From Atkinsonella hypoxylon (taxonomy: Eukaryota; Ascomycota; Sordariomycetes; Hypocreales; Clavicipitaceae), in assembly GCA_000729835.1 (NCBI GenBank), contig JFHB01000084.1, positions 60,541-124,540 of the forward strand: DNA of 64,000 bases, written 5' to 3'. Positions 55,144 through 64,000 of this stretch are shown one piece after another. A program made the translations under genes and the position numbers. Each line of letters begins with the position of its first letter. Within the stretch, counting starts at the first letter, position 1. The notes below the pieces were generated by a model. That model was given only the letters and a program-made list of their open reading frames with translations, ran no database searches and was not told where the DNA came from.

Positions 55144-55845
55144 TCACCTACAAGCTCCAAAAGCCAAAGCAAAGAAAGTGACAACGAAGTCGGCAGACAA
55201 ATCATCCGTTGGCCTCTTCGCAGCTGACTCACGATGCATGGTTGATTCTGCCTGCCACCACGACATGAAGTGGAGGTACGAAGATGTGTGACGGATGGAG
55301 TACGTTCTGCGTGATAAGAAGCGGAATCTCACGTGACGCGACCAATGTCTTGAAAGACGCGCCATGAACCTGCGAGCAGAATCTGAGTCAACGATCCGAC
55401 GTGGAAGCCGTCGGAAGAAGCCATGTTCTGCCCAAAAACGACGTCTTCTTTTGACTTGGTCTTTCCCGGACGACGCCGATGATGAACCTGACGCCGACGG
55501 TGACGCCGCTGGAATGGCGATCGGCGCAGCTGGGCGACTAGGACGGACGATAGCGAGGGAGTAGTGATGACGATCAAAAGGGACCGTGTGATCAACTTCC
55601 CACAAGGGGCCAATGATGTGCTTTGCGCCGGCGAAGACCGTTGCTTCATTCAGAAAGAGCAAGTCGTCTTGGTGTCTCTGGCGGATGGCGAACCGGCACG
55701 TTTCACTATCCTGAAAATCGCAATCGCACCGAAACACATCCGCGACGGGCCTGACCTGCTTAGCGCAAACGCTAGTAGGCTGGTAGCGTGTTCTGGAAAA
55801 CAAACGGCAGTCAAATTGCAGAATGGGGAGAACGGTACACTCCAA
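55144..55845 (-). pseudogene. Possible CHAT-domain fragment
   Basis: In this 233-residue frame, residues 59-86 (QDDLLFLNEATVFAGAKHII, GPLWEVDH; about 55588-55671) resemble the end of a CHAT peptidase-like domain, where E-x-x-x-F-x-x-AG-x-x-x-V/I-IG-x-LW-x-V/I-D is typical. CHAT domains are caspase relatives found with TPR repeats in fungal proteins. The catalytic Cys and His regions upstream are not readable. The sequence afterwards is Ala/Pro/Arg-rich with no homology. No splice structure is apparent. I read it as a remnant; the real extent of the homologous part is only about 100 bp. Confidence 0.35.
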
Positions 55846-58171
55846 CCCTCGAATGGGTTTACAAATCTACTTTGCAGGGGAGGAAATTTGGGCCAACCCG
55901 GAATCATGGTCTGACAGGGCTGTAAGACATTTATGATGTAATAGTTGGTAGAATTAAAGTCACTTTGATTTCGTCATAATTTTGATCATACTTGTAACGA
56001 ACGCTTTATGGTCTAGTTGCCTGTGAGATGATTGTGTAGTGATTTCGCGTATCGTGTCAAGCATCGATTTGAACGCACTAACCCCCGGCAACGTCCTCAG
56101 TAATGGTATCTTTGTAAAGTCTACAGGGGTAACATTATATTGTCTGGTCCAATCCCCGAATGATACAGGACAAGGGCAAAATCGATGCTCATGACGATAT
56201 GCAACTACTAGATACTTTTGAGGGCAATTCGGCGGCAATGACTGTTTGTGGTCAAGCCTAGATAGCTTAGAGAGACGTTAAACGCAGCTTCTTTTATATT
56301 TATATGGTTAATTAACGTACTTTAATGTCTTAGAATAATCCTGCAAGATGACCTTTGATTGGCTGCGGTTGTCTCTGCGGAGGAGATTTGTAAAATCATT
56401 CAGGGGTCGTATTTGTGATATCTCCTTGGAGACGATAAGGCTTTGCCAAGGAAGGAATCGACCAAATGCTATGTAATTAAAACGACAAAAGAAGAAAAGG
56501 ACTCGTCTTCAAGCAAGCATACAAATCTACGCTTCATTACACGGAAAGTATGCAAGTTACAAAGAGGTACTTTACACACCTGGGAATTCCAGTGGAAACG
56601 CAAGGCCACTCAAGGTCTCGTGCCCGTCTTCGAAGCCTTTCCCGTCAAGCACTCCCTTTTACCGTGTCCCAAGCTGATGGGCGTGCGTCCCGGGCTATTA
56701 TAGTTCGGGCTTTTAGCGGGAGGCGTTCGCACGCGCACCCCGTTTCAGCTGGTCAAACGGGGAAAACATGACTCATGTCCCCAGCATGTAGATTGACAAG
56801 ACGGAAGACGACGTAACTATCACTTGGATCTTTTCTCAGCTTCCACAAGCAGACACTAACCATTCTTGTCGAAAAAGGGAGCTTCCACGTTTTCTCTTCC
56901 GGGACCGAGCAAAGCTCTGACTCGCCCACGTCATAAGGTGTGCTCTGTGTCAGTTCAATTCTTTATGTCGCAGGTGTGGTTAGGTGTTTAATCTTCACGA
57001 TAGTCTCGTGTTCCCAATCCAGCACAGCCCTGTCCGAGCCGTCGCAATTACCAGCGGGGATGCTAGCGGATAGCGCCCGCGGAGGTGCTGCCTGAGCAAA
57101 TACCTAGACATGGCCACGTAGAAGAAGAATATAGATGATATAAAAATTGCGATTCATCACATTGAAGCCGTAGAACCCCCGGTAATTGTGTAGAATAGGC
57201 CGAAGGGTCCGGCATCAAATCGCACAGCCCCGGTTAGCCTCACCGGAGACCCCCTGCAGCCGTTTCCTTTTTGGGACAAGTTTTTGCCCTTGGTTCCAGC
57301 TCTCTTTTTTTCTTTCCGCCGCGTAGCCCGTGCCTGTCGTCGCATCTTTCTTTGGGTTTTCTGTTTTTGTGCGAACGGTCTGTGCTCGGCGCCGGTTTGA
57401 CGGCAGAAAAGGAGAAGGAAAAGGGGGCAGGGGGGTTAAGCAATATCTGAGACCAGAGGTACCTTTTTCGATGACACATTTTTATGTATGTTTTTTTCTT
57501 TTGTTCTTTTCCCTTGGGTCTCGCTGCGTAGTTAGTGTACTGGCTCTAGTGAGGAAGCAATCTACCAAATGCTTTCGTACATTGCTTCGGCACAAACTAC
57601 CTAAGCCAGATCATCAGATTCAAAACTCCCTTATTCGATTGCCAGCTCGGTCCCAAAAAGGACAGTAGGTGACTGGGGCACATCCGTTTCCGGATTTCCA
57701 AATTGCTTCATTCAGCCTTCCGCCAGGGCCAGGCGGCAGATGGAGGCCAGGCCGCAGCCTATCGCTTCTTGCTTCGCCGCTCCGGCCTAGTTCTAGGCCG
57801 TTTTGTTCACCGCGCATGTATTCATGTACATGTACAACATGCCCCCGGAACACCGACGCAAGGGTAAACATATATTAAGCATCGGGCGAATCGGGCAGCC
57901 CCAACTCAGACTCCCCACGTGTTAATTCGACGTGTGCGGAATATTTATGGACAGCGCAAATTTGTGGATAGTCAAGTGAGATGAGCGCAAAAGGCACCTC
58001 TTTGAGGGGCCGTAGTCGATAGGAGGGAAGTTGTCGAGCGAAGACGAGATAGTGGTTCATTTTAAATTATCCATCAGCCATGCCGTTATGAAGTGGAGGA
58101 ATTGAATCTGCGGCCGCCACTGTTCATATGACGTCTCAATCTACCGTCTGCAGAAATGAACTGAGTTATAT
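55846..58171. other. Gene-poor spacer
   Basis: No recognised gene in 2.3 kb. AT-rich segments occur at 56280-56340. Small ORFs at 56443-56771 (+), 57157-57479 (-) and 57620-57871 (-) show no family or splice support. Confidence 0.45.
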
Positions 58172-58569
58172 GGACACGCAAATAATGCACTGGAGCTTTT
58201 ATATCACTGAGCCTAACCGAATCGAGGCTAGTCCATTTAGTGGGCTCCATACACAAAAGTACCCTTGATGTTTCTCTTCGTGTTATAAGCCCTTTATATT
58301 AGTAGATGTGTGCGCAATAGCAATATTGCCAAGTTTAATGCAATATATAATGTGCCTAAGAGGTTGTGAATTAAATATATATATTTATTGCAAGACTGCT
58401 GCCTAATTAGCGTTATGGACACTGTTGCAGCAATCGTAGCAAAAAAAAAAAAAAAAAGTAACAGCTAAATAGCTTAAAATGAAACATGAGAGGTACTTCT
58501 ACACTAGAAATAGGTGTGCTGTGGAACCCTTCCGGTTTTAGTTAGGTCCTGTGCATTATTTGCGTGCCC
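58172..58569 (+). mobile_element. MITE-like element, copy B, with perfect 9-bp target duplication
   Basis: The 398-bp element is flanked by direct 9-bp repeats GAGTTATAT at 58163-58171 and 58570-58578. The ends are inverted: GGACACGCAAATAATGCAC at the left, and GTGCATTATTTGCGTGCCC at the right, differing at one position when reversed. A second inner TIR block (CCTAACCGAA, TTTAGTTAGG) is displaced on the left by a 16-bp insertion. It is non-coding and AT-rich with an A18 tract at 58440-58457. A 9-bp duplication suits Mutator-like transposition. It is homologous to 42491-42909. Confidence 0.75.
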
Positions 58570-59128
58570 GAGTTATATGAACAGAATTATCCACTGCTGT
58601 CCGCTTCCGGGCTGAAGAAACCATTAGCTGCCAAGGCATCTTTGCGCAATCCAATCGTAACATCTTGCCAGACTTTTCGGTCCCAGTTTTGTCTTTTCAA
58701 GCTGATATATATATATATTCCTCCGAGCTATGATAGTAACTCCATGAGACCCTCCCAGTCGTGTTTTACAAAGTCGCTTAGTTCTCATCGATATCCATCT
58801 TGTATCACGGTGTCACCTGCGGACGATACACATACCCAACTGGGTGGTCAAGCCCCTTCTTATCTTAAGCGACCTTCTTGTGTCCCCCTTTTTCCCGCTT
58901 GCGGAGACGCGGAATTCAGCACGCCTGCTGTGAATTGAAGAAATTTGAATCGAATTTACTGCTTTTTTAACATCGTATATCTGGATTCGAGAGATACAAG
59001 GCCCTTCTATCGAAACTGACTCTTGATTGTGGCTTATGCCAACCTGTCGGTCTACTCGGGTCTTCGACATAATCATATTCAACCAGTTGGCTCACGTCTT
59101 TAAAAATTTTCTGGCCAGAGCTGCAGTC
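58570..59128. other. Promoter of the HypX-like gene
   Basis: Intergenic DNA between the MITE and the HypX-like gene; the element ends 559 bp before the main start codon. A TATATATATATA tract lies at 58705-58717. An alternative in-frame ATG is at 59036. Confidence 0.5.
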
Positions 59129-61402
59129 ATGAAGATCCTCTTCCTCTGTACAGCGCACAATTCGCTGTCGCAGCGACTCTATCTCGTTCTGTCCCGGCAG
59201 CACTCCGTCACAGTAGAATATGCCCTGTCTGCAGAAAACATGATTGAGGCGGCCGATCTAGTCCAACCAGACCTGGTAGTCTGCCCTTTTCTCACATCCT
59301 TAGTGCCACAACAAGTGTATGATGCATATCTTACTCTGGTTGTTCACCCCGGACCCCCTGGGGATGCCGGTCCCAGTGCCATCGATTGGCTGTTGATGGG
59401 TGACGATGGAACAGAGCCCGACAGCGAGAAACTGCTTCGAGAAAACTGCTTCAACCCAGCCGGCAGGAGCCATTGGGGTGTCACGGTCCTGCAGGCCACG
59501 GAGGAATTCGATGCTGGCCCTGTCTGGGCTTTTGATCAGTTCCCCGTCAATATCAACGACACCAGCGTGACAAAGTCGAGTCTGTATCGGGGTCTCGTCA
59601 CCCAGGCCGCCATTGCGGCCACCCTGACTGCCATTGAACGAATTGAAGCTGCTTCAACATTGGCGTCCACCGTCCATGGTGTGCCAATATCTCCTCCCAC
59701 AACGCCGACGGGCGAACACGACCAGCTCACAGGTGAGCGCATCGTGCCATCTCTAGCTGCCCACGCTGAGTTTGGCGAGTTGTCCGTCACCACATCTGAG
59801 CCTTTCCTCGGTGGCACTACACGTCATAGGCCGCTTCTGAAGGCAGCCCAGCGAGATTTCGAGGTCAAGAAGCACGTTGCCTCGACCATCTCAAGAAGAA
59901 TCCGTAGCGCCGACTCTCAGCCAGGCTGCCTGAGTGACTTATTTGGCCCCAAGCTCTACCTGTACGGCGGTATGATTGAAAATCCTACGTTGCTTTCGTG
60001 CACCAGCCCCTATGTTCCGCCGGGCAGCGTGATAGCCACTAGAGACGAGGCAGTGTGCATCGCCACCTGTGATAACAAAGGCATATGGATCACTCACATC
60101 CGCCGCGTTAAAGCCAAGACGGACCCTGCGCTGTGGCCCAAGGTGCCCGCGGCTTCTGGCCTTAAGCAGCTTGCTTTGATTCCCAGCGTAACAATACCCG
60201 GAGATCATGCTCTGCTCCCGCAGGCCATGTCAGATAACTGGTCCAAATCCTCCCACAGCACTTTCCAGGAGATCTGGGTAGACTTTGTGTCTGACGGTCA
60301 GAGACGTATTGCCTACCTGTATTTTGGCTTTTACAATGGCGCCATGAGCACAACCCAGTGTAGGAAAATGGTTCAGTGCCTCGAGTATATCATCGCCAAG
60401 GCATCTGATCCCCACGAGTGTCTGCCCCTGGCAGCGGTAGTGCTCATGGGCGGCAACTCGTATTTCAGCAATGGCATCCATCTAAATGTTATCGAAGCGG
60501 CTGCTGAACCTGCCCTGGAGTCCTGGTATAACATCAACGCCATCAACGATGTGGTACAGAAGATGCTCCTTGATTTTCCATCCCACGGTATCACAACTGT
60601 AGCTGCCATCCGAGGCAACGCTGCGGCCGGTGGCGTCGCCCTGGCCACAGCATGCGACGTCGTTGTTGCTGGACCACACGTCGTCTTGAACCCAGCATAT
60701 AGAGCACTGGGATTATACGGATCAGAGTACCACAGCATCAGCTACCCCGGCCGGTGCGGTGCCTACGGAGCCCGCACGGTGCTCAGATGCATGACGCCAC
60801 TGAGCGCGAACGATGCACGGGACATTGGTCTAGTAGACTATGTATTACCCATACCAGCAGACTCCCAGTCCCTCGATGCTGAAGTGCGGGTCTTCGTAGA
60901 AGGCTTGTTCACATCCGGAGAGCATCCGTCTGCTGGAGGGGCATCTCTGAATAGCGCCATTGGCGCCTGGAAGCAAAATGTCGACACGTCTGCTGCCAAT
61001 CTGGCACTGGCTCGCGCCACAGAGCTGGCTCAGATGTCCATGGACTTCTGGAGCGCCCGCTCACAGCGGTATCACACCCGCAGACGGGACTTTGTGAGGA
61101 AGTCGAAGCCGTCTTCTACACCACTGCGCTTCGCAGCTCACAGGAGACTGAAAGGCATGATGGATGAGGAGGAGCAAGACCAGTTTGAATCGATTGAGTG
61201 GTTTGTAGAAAAGTCGAGAAGGATGCTGAAAGAGGATCTTTCCGACAGGATGGTCCGCTTGATACAGGACTTTACCAAGAGCTATGGGGGAGCCGGGAAC
61301 AGGGCCAAGGTGGTTAGCGACGGTTGCGACGGTCCTTTGCAGAAAGATGCTGCACGTATGACTTCTTCGACGCCGATTTTCTCTTGTTATTATGGGGCTT
61401 AG
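59129..61402 (+). CDS. HypX/HoxX-like formyltransferase-crotonase fusion
   Basis: A 757-residue intronless protein with the two-domain layout of bacterial HypX/HoxX. Residues 1-175 are a formyltransferase: LFLCTAHNSLSQRLYL, VVHPGPPGDAGPSAIDW (71-87), WGVTVLQATEEFDAGPVW (116-133), with His73 and Asp128 as likely catalytic residues. A linker carries KAAQRDFEVK and RIRSADSQPG (258-265). Residues about 390-640 are a crotonase domain: MGGNSYFSNGIHLNVIEAAA (440-459), RGNAAAGGVALATACDVVVA (495-514), NPAYRALGLYGSEYHS. In bacteria the protein converts formyl-tetrahydrofolate through formyl-CoA to CO for [NiFe]-hydrogenase assembly. The Tyr and Glu in LYGSEY fit the conserved decarbonylation-site region. 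An ATG at 59036 would add 31 basic, partly hydrophobic residues, a possible mitochondrial presequence. The fungal role is unknown. Confidence 0.9.
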   Translation: MKILFLCTAHNSLSQRLYLVLSRQHSVTVEYALSAENMIEAADLVQPDLVVCPFLTSLVPQQVYDAYLTLVVHPGPPGDAGPSAIDWLLMGDDGTEPDSEKLLRENCFNPAGRSHWGVTVLQATEEFDAGPVWAFDQFPVNINDTSVTKSSLYRGLVTQAAIAATLTAIERIEAASTLASTVHGVPISPPTTPTGEHDQLTGERIVPSLAAHAEFGELSVTTSEPFLGGTTRHRPLLKAAQRDFEVKKHVASTISRRIRSADSQPGCLSDLFGPKLYLYGGMIENPTLLSCTSPYVPPGSVIATRDEAVCIATCDNKGIWITHIRRVKAKTDPALWPKVPAASGLKQLALIPSVTIPGDHALLPQAMSDNWSKSSHSTFQEIWVDFVSDGQRRIAYLYFGFYNGAMSTTQCRKMVQCLEYIIAKASDPHECLPLAAVVLMGGNSYFSNGIHLNVIEAAAEPALESWYNINAINDVVQKMLLDFPSHGITTVAAIRGNAAAGGVALATACDVVVAGPHVVLNPAYRALGLYGSEYHSISYPGRCGAYGARTVLRCMTPLSANDARDIGLVDYVLPIPADSQSLDAEVRVFVEGLFTSGEHPSAGGASLNSAIGAWKQNVDTSAANLALARATELAQMSMDFWSARSQRYHTRRRDFVRKSKPSSTPLRFAAHRRLKGMMDEEEQDQFESIEWFVEKSRRMLKEDLSDRMVRLIQDFTKSYGGAGNRAKVVSDGCDGPLQKDAARMTSSTPIFSCYYGA

Positions 61403-62124
61403 CTTGATTGAGTGCGGTAGATACCAAGTGCTGTTTTGTTCCCTTCTTTGCTTTGTTATTTATTCGTTATTATCATCATAATTTTCGTATGTCATTTTCT
61501 TTATTTACCATGACTCGACGACATTGTGTGCGTCGGGTTGATGATGAAGTGTGTGTGTTCAAGACTGCAGGCACGTGACTCAGCAAGCTGTTCTCAATGC
61601 TGCTTCCGGTGTGGAGAACTGGAGACGTAGCTTCAACTGGTAATAGTCAGTGTGCCAGTCACCTTAATAACCCCAGCCGGCCGTCACATGAACCCCACTA
61701 ACTATCGCCATGCACCACCATCGATCCATCCATCCCCATCGGAGTTGCTGCTGCCAATGCAGGCTTCACACCCGCGCAAACAAAAAGGCCGGCTTTTAAT
61801 AGGTACCCAGGCAAGCACTGGCTCCCATCCCAAAGCCTATTTCCTACCAGGACAAGGATCCCACGCGCATACTAGCATTTATTTTGGAGAGCTTCCTCTT
61901 GGAGACTCTAATTGGGCTGCGCGGCCGGCCTCATCCCACCTCGCCATCCTAATGTACACGCCTCCGACCGCTTCTTGCTCAACAACATCCCTCTCGACCT
62001 TCCTACAACCCACGATTCATCCCTCTCCGCGATAGCTTTCTGCGATAGCTTTCTGCAATTGACGGGTGCGGCCCATCAAGCCCGCCCCGAAGCCGAAGAG
62101 AAGATATAATTACGCTCAGGCACC
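61403..62124. other. Intergenic region upstream of PAC1
   Basis: This 0.7-kb stretch holds the 3' flank of the HypX-like gene and the promoter and 5' leader of PAC1. A direct repeat of GCGATAGCTTTCTGC occurs at 62029-62043 and 62041-62055, overlapping in the leader region. No gene was found. Confidence 0.5.
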
Positions 62125-63785
62125 ATGAGTCGCACACTGCCGATCCGACAAGCTGAGGAACTGTGAGTTGTGCTTACCGTTGCCAATGGGGCTATTATGA
62201 TCAAGAGGACGAAGGCAGAAGCTAATGCAACGACCTGGTTGCTCACAGGCACAAATCCATAATAGCATATTTCTCGGCCAACAATTTGCCAAATTCAGCT
62301 GCCGCCCTGCGACAAGAGGTTGGCCTCGGGAAAGATGTATACGACGCCGCCACCGAAAAGAAGTACGAGACGCTGCTGGAGAAGAAATGGACTAGTATCG
62401 TGCGACTCCAGAAGAAGGTAAGCCCTCTTCATCTTGAGAACGTCACGTTCGGATACCACCCTGATCGACCCATCCTGAAGAACCCATTTCTATCCTTGGC
62501 GGTTTCTCTTATCTCCCCTTTTCAAGAAACTTTGTCCTGGGTAACCAATTGACTGTGGCCACTCATCATCAATCAGATAATGGACCTCGAGATGCGAAAC
62601 GCCTCTCTGCAATCTGAACTCGACAACGCTACGCCGAGCTCCTTATCTAAGCGAAACCAAGACCCGACCTCTTGGCTGCCGAGAAAACCTTCGAGACATA
62701 AACTGGAATCGCACCGAGAAATGATCAACTGCATTGCGTTTCATCCGCGATTCTCCTCCATTGCCTCGGGATCAGACGACTGCACCATCAAGATCTGGGA
62801 TTGGGAACTGGGCGAACTGGAGCAAACGATCAAGGGACATATTCGGGCTGTCAAGGGCCTTGATTACGGTGGCCCAAGAGGCGCCACGCTGCTTGCGTCG
62901 TGCAGCTCAGATCTGACCATTAAGCTGTGGGATCCATCGGATCAATACAAGAATATTCGAACATTATCCGGTCACGATCACAGCGTAAGTGCGGTGCGCT
63001 TCATTTCTTCAGGCGCAGGAGGGTCTCGATCGGCCGCGTCAGCCAATCTGCTCATCAGCGCAAGCGCGGACAAGACGCTACGAATATGGGACACGACAAC
63101 AGGATACTGTCTGAAGGCTTTGAGGGGCCACGTGGATTGGGTGCGGGACGTTTGCCCTTCGCTCGACGGCCAGTTTGTCTTGTCTGCCAGCAGTGATCAT
63201 ACAGCGCGACTATGGGACATCTCCCTACCAAACCCAGAGAACAAGCTCACACTGATTGGACATGAGAATGCCGTCGGATGTTGCACATTTGCACCATCAA
63301 CTGCATATGCACACCTCGCTACCATGGCTGGTCTGAAGAAGCCCCCGCCTCTTAGCAGCTCCGCTGAATTTCTAGCCACAGGATCTAGAGACAAGACCAT
63401 CAGGCTCTGGGACGGGCGAGGGATCTGCTTCAAGACGCTGGTGGGACACGACAACTGGGTATCTTCGTTGGTTTTCCATCCCGGCGGCAAATACCTGCTT
63501 TCCTGCGCAGACGACAAGACGATACGATGCTGGGACTTGACCCAAGAAGGCAAATGCGTCAAGGTCCTGGTAGAGGCTCACTCGCATTTCGTGACGTGCC
63601 TGCGGTGGGCTCCGGGTATTGAGAAGGATGGCGCCGTCAACGGGAACGGCACACAAGAGCAAGGGCCAGAGAATGGCGGTGCTGCGCTGAAAAGGAGCAT
63701 TGGGCCTGCTGAGCCGGCTGCACAGATTCGATGTGTCATTGCCACGGGCAGTGTGGATATGACATTGAGGATATGGGCAAACTGA
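62125..63785 (+). CDS. PAC1: Nuclear distribution protein PAC1 (LIS1 homolog)
   Basis: Regulator of cytoplasmic dynein at microtubule plus ends, needed for nuclear migration. Three exons: 62125-62162, 62249-62417 and 62577-63785; introns of 86 and 159 bp; 471 residues. A LisH motif sits at about residues 9-38 (RQAEELHKSIIAYFSANNLP), followed by a coiled coil through about residue 85 (IMDLEMRNASLQSELDNATP). Seven WD40 repeats then begin near HREMINCIAFHP and end with VDMTLRIWAN. Typical WD signatures are DCTIKIWD, DLTIKLWD, DKTLRIWD, DHTARLWD, DKTIRLWD and DKTIRCWD. An insert near residue 310-330 (LKKPPPLSS) lies between repeats, as in other fungal PAC1 proteins. The start is MSRTLPIRQ. Confidence 0.95.
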
Positions 63786-64000
63786 CGGCATCTACCACGA
63801 CATACAACATGTGCCTTCTCAGACATTCATCTCTGTCACAAGAAAGCATTGACGTACAAATTCAACACTGCCAGTACTGCTTGATACGCCGAGAACCGTC
63901 GTTTGCCATAAGGTCCTTCCGAAAGCACCCGAAAGCATGAGCAATCCATGGAATGAGAGATGAGATAACAGCGCCACCAAAAAAAAAAAAGGAAAGAAAG
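63786..64000. other. 3' flank of PAC1
   Basis: Non-coding; an A12 tract occurs near the window end at 63979-63990. Confidence 0.5.

Noticed and set aside
1..64000. tRNA, rRNA genes and CRISPR arrays
   Set aside because: No T-arm consensus, cloverleaf, rRNA core sequence or regularly spaced direct repeats were found by eye; a tRNA scan would settle this.

Overview
This window is nuclear DNA of a filamentous ascomycete, most probably a sordariomycete of the order Hypocreales. The genes have short GT-AG introns of about 50-110 bp with CTAAC/CTGAC-like branch sites. The gene set is typically fungal: Csk1-type CDK-activating kinase, Ltn1/listerin, Con-6, a CHZ-motif protein, Tos4, a Utp30/Cic1-like L1 protein, PPT1, an MHYT-domain protein and PAC1/LIS1. 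The AT-rich transposon relics show CpA-to-TpA decay typical of RIP. The species cannot be fixed from the sequence alone.

Layout. Positions 1 to about 7500 are RIP-degraded repeats. A minus-strand Ty1/copia polyprotein runs off the left edge (2205 to 1), with a leader, a half-tRNA-iMet-like primer-binding site and its 5' LTR at 3159-3833. A second LTR of the same family lies at 5972-6672. From 8 to 14.4 kb a Csk1-like kinase (+) converges on listerin (-). From 15.5 to 19 kb there is a small group of disordered stress/conidiation proteins on the minus strand: a CHZ-motif protein, a two-repeat Con-6 protein and the wreck of a DUF3659/LEA-like gene. From 21 to 25.5 kb are lineage-restricted genes: a kinase-like protein with DFD in place of DFG, a DUF7924-type protein and a small membrane protein. 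A repeat-rich, probably mitochondrial protein occupies 27.7-30.6 kb. From 31.7 to 38.4 kb the genes are conserved (TOS4-like, L1-domain, PPT1). The stretch 38.5-46.4 kb is gene-poor, with two candidate small secreted ORFs and a MITE-like element. An uncharacterised 693-residue protein (46.4-48.5 kb) and an 866-residue MHYT protein (50-53 kb) follow. The stretch 53-59 kb is again gene-poor, with a CHAT-like fragment and a second copy of the MITE, which has perfect 9-bp target duplications. The right end carries a HypX/HoxX-like gene (59.1-61.4 kb) and PAC1 (62.1-63.8 kb).

The most striking item is the HypX/HoxX-like protein. It joins a formyltransferase domain to a crotonase domain, the architecture that in bacteria supplies CO for [NiFe]-hydrogenase maturation. 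No hydrogenase gene is visible here and ascomycetes are not known to have [NiFe] hydrogenases, so its substrate and purpose in this organism are open. The conserved genes are independent housekeeping functions; no operon-like organisation is seen. The clearest thematic group is the stress-protein trio at 15.5-19 kb.
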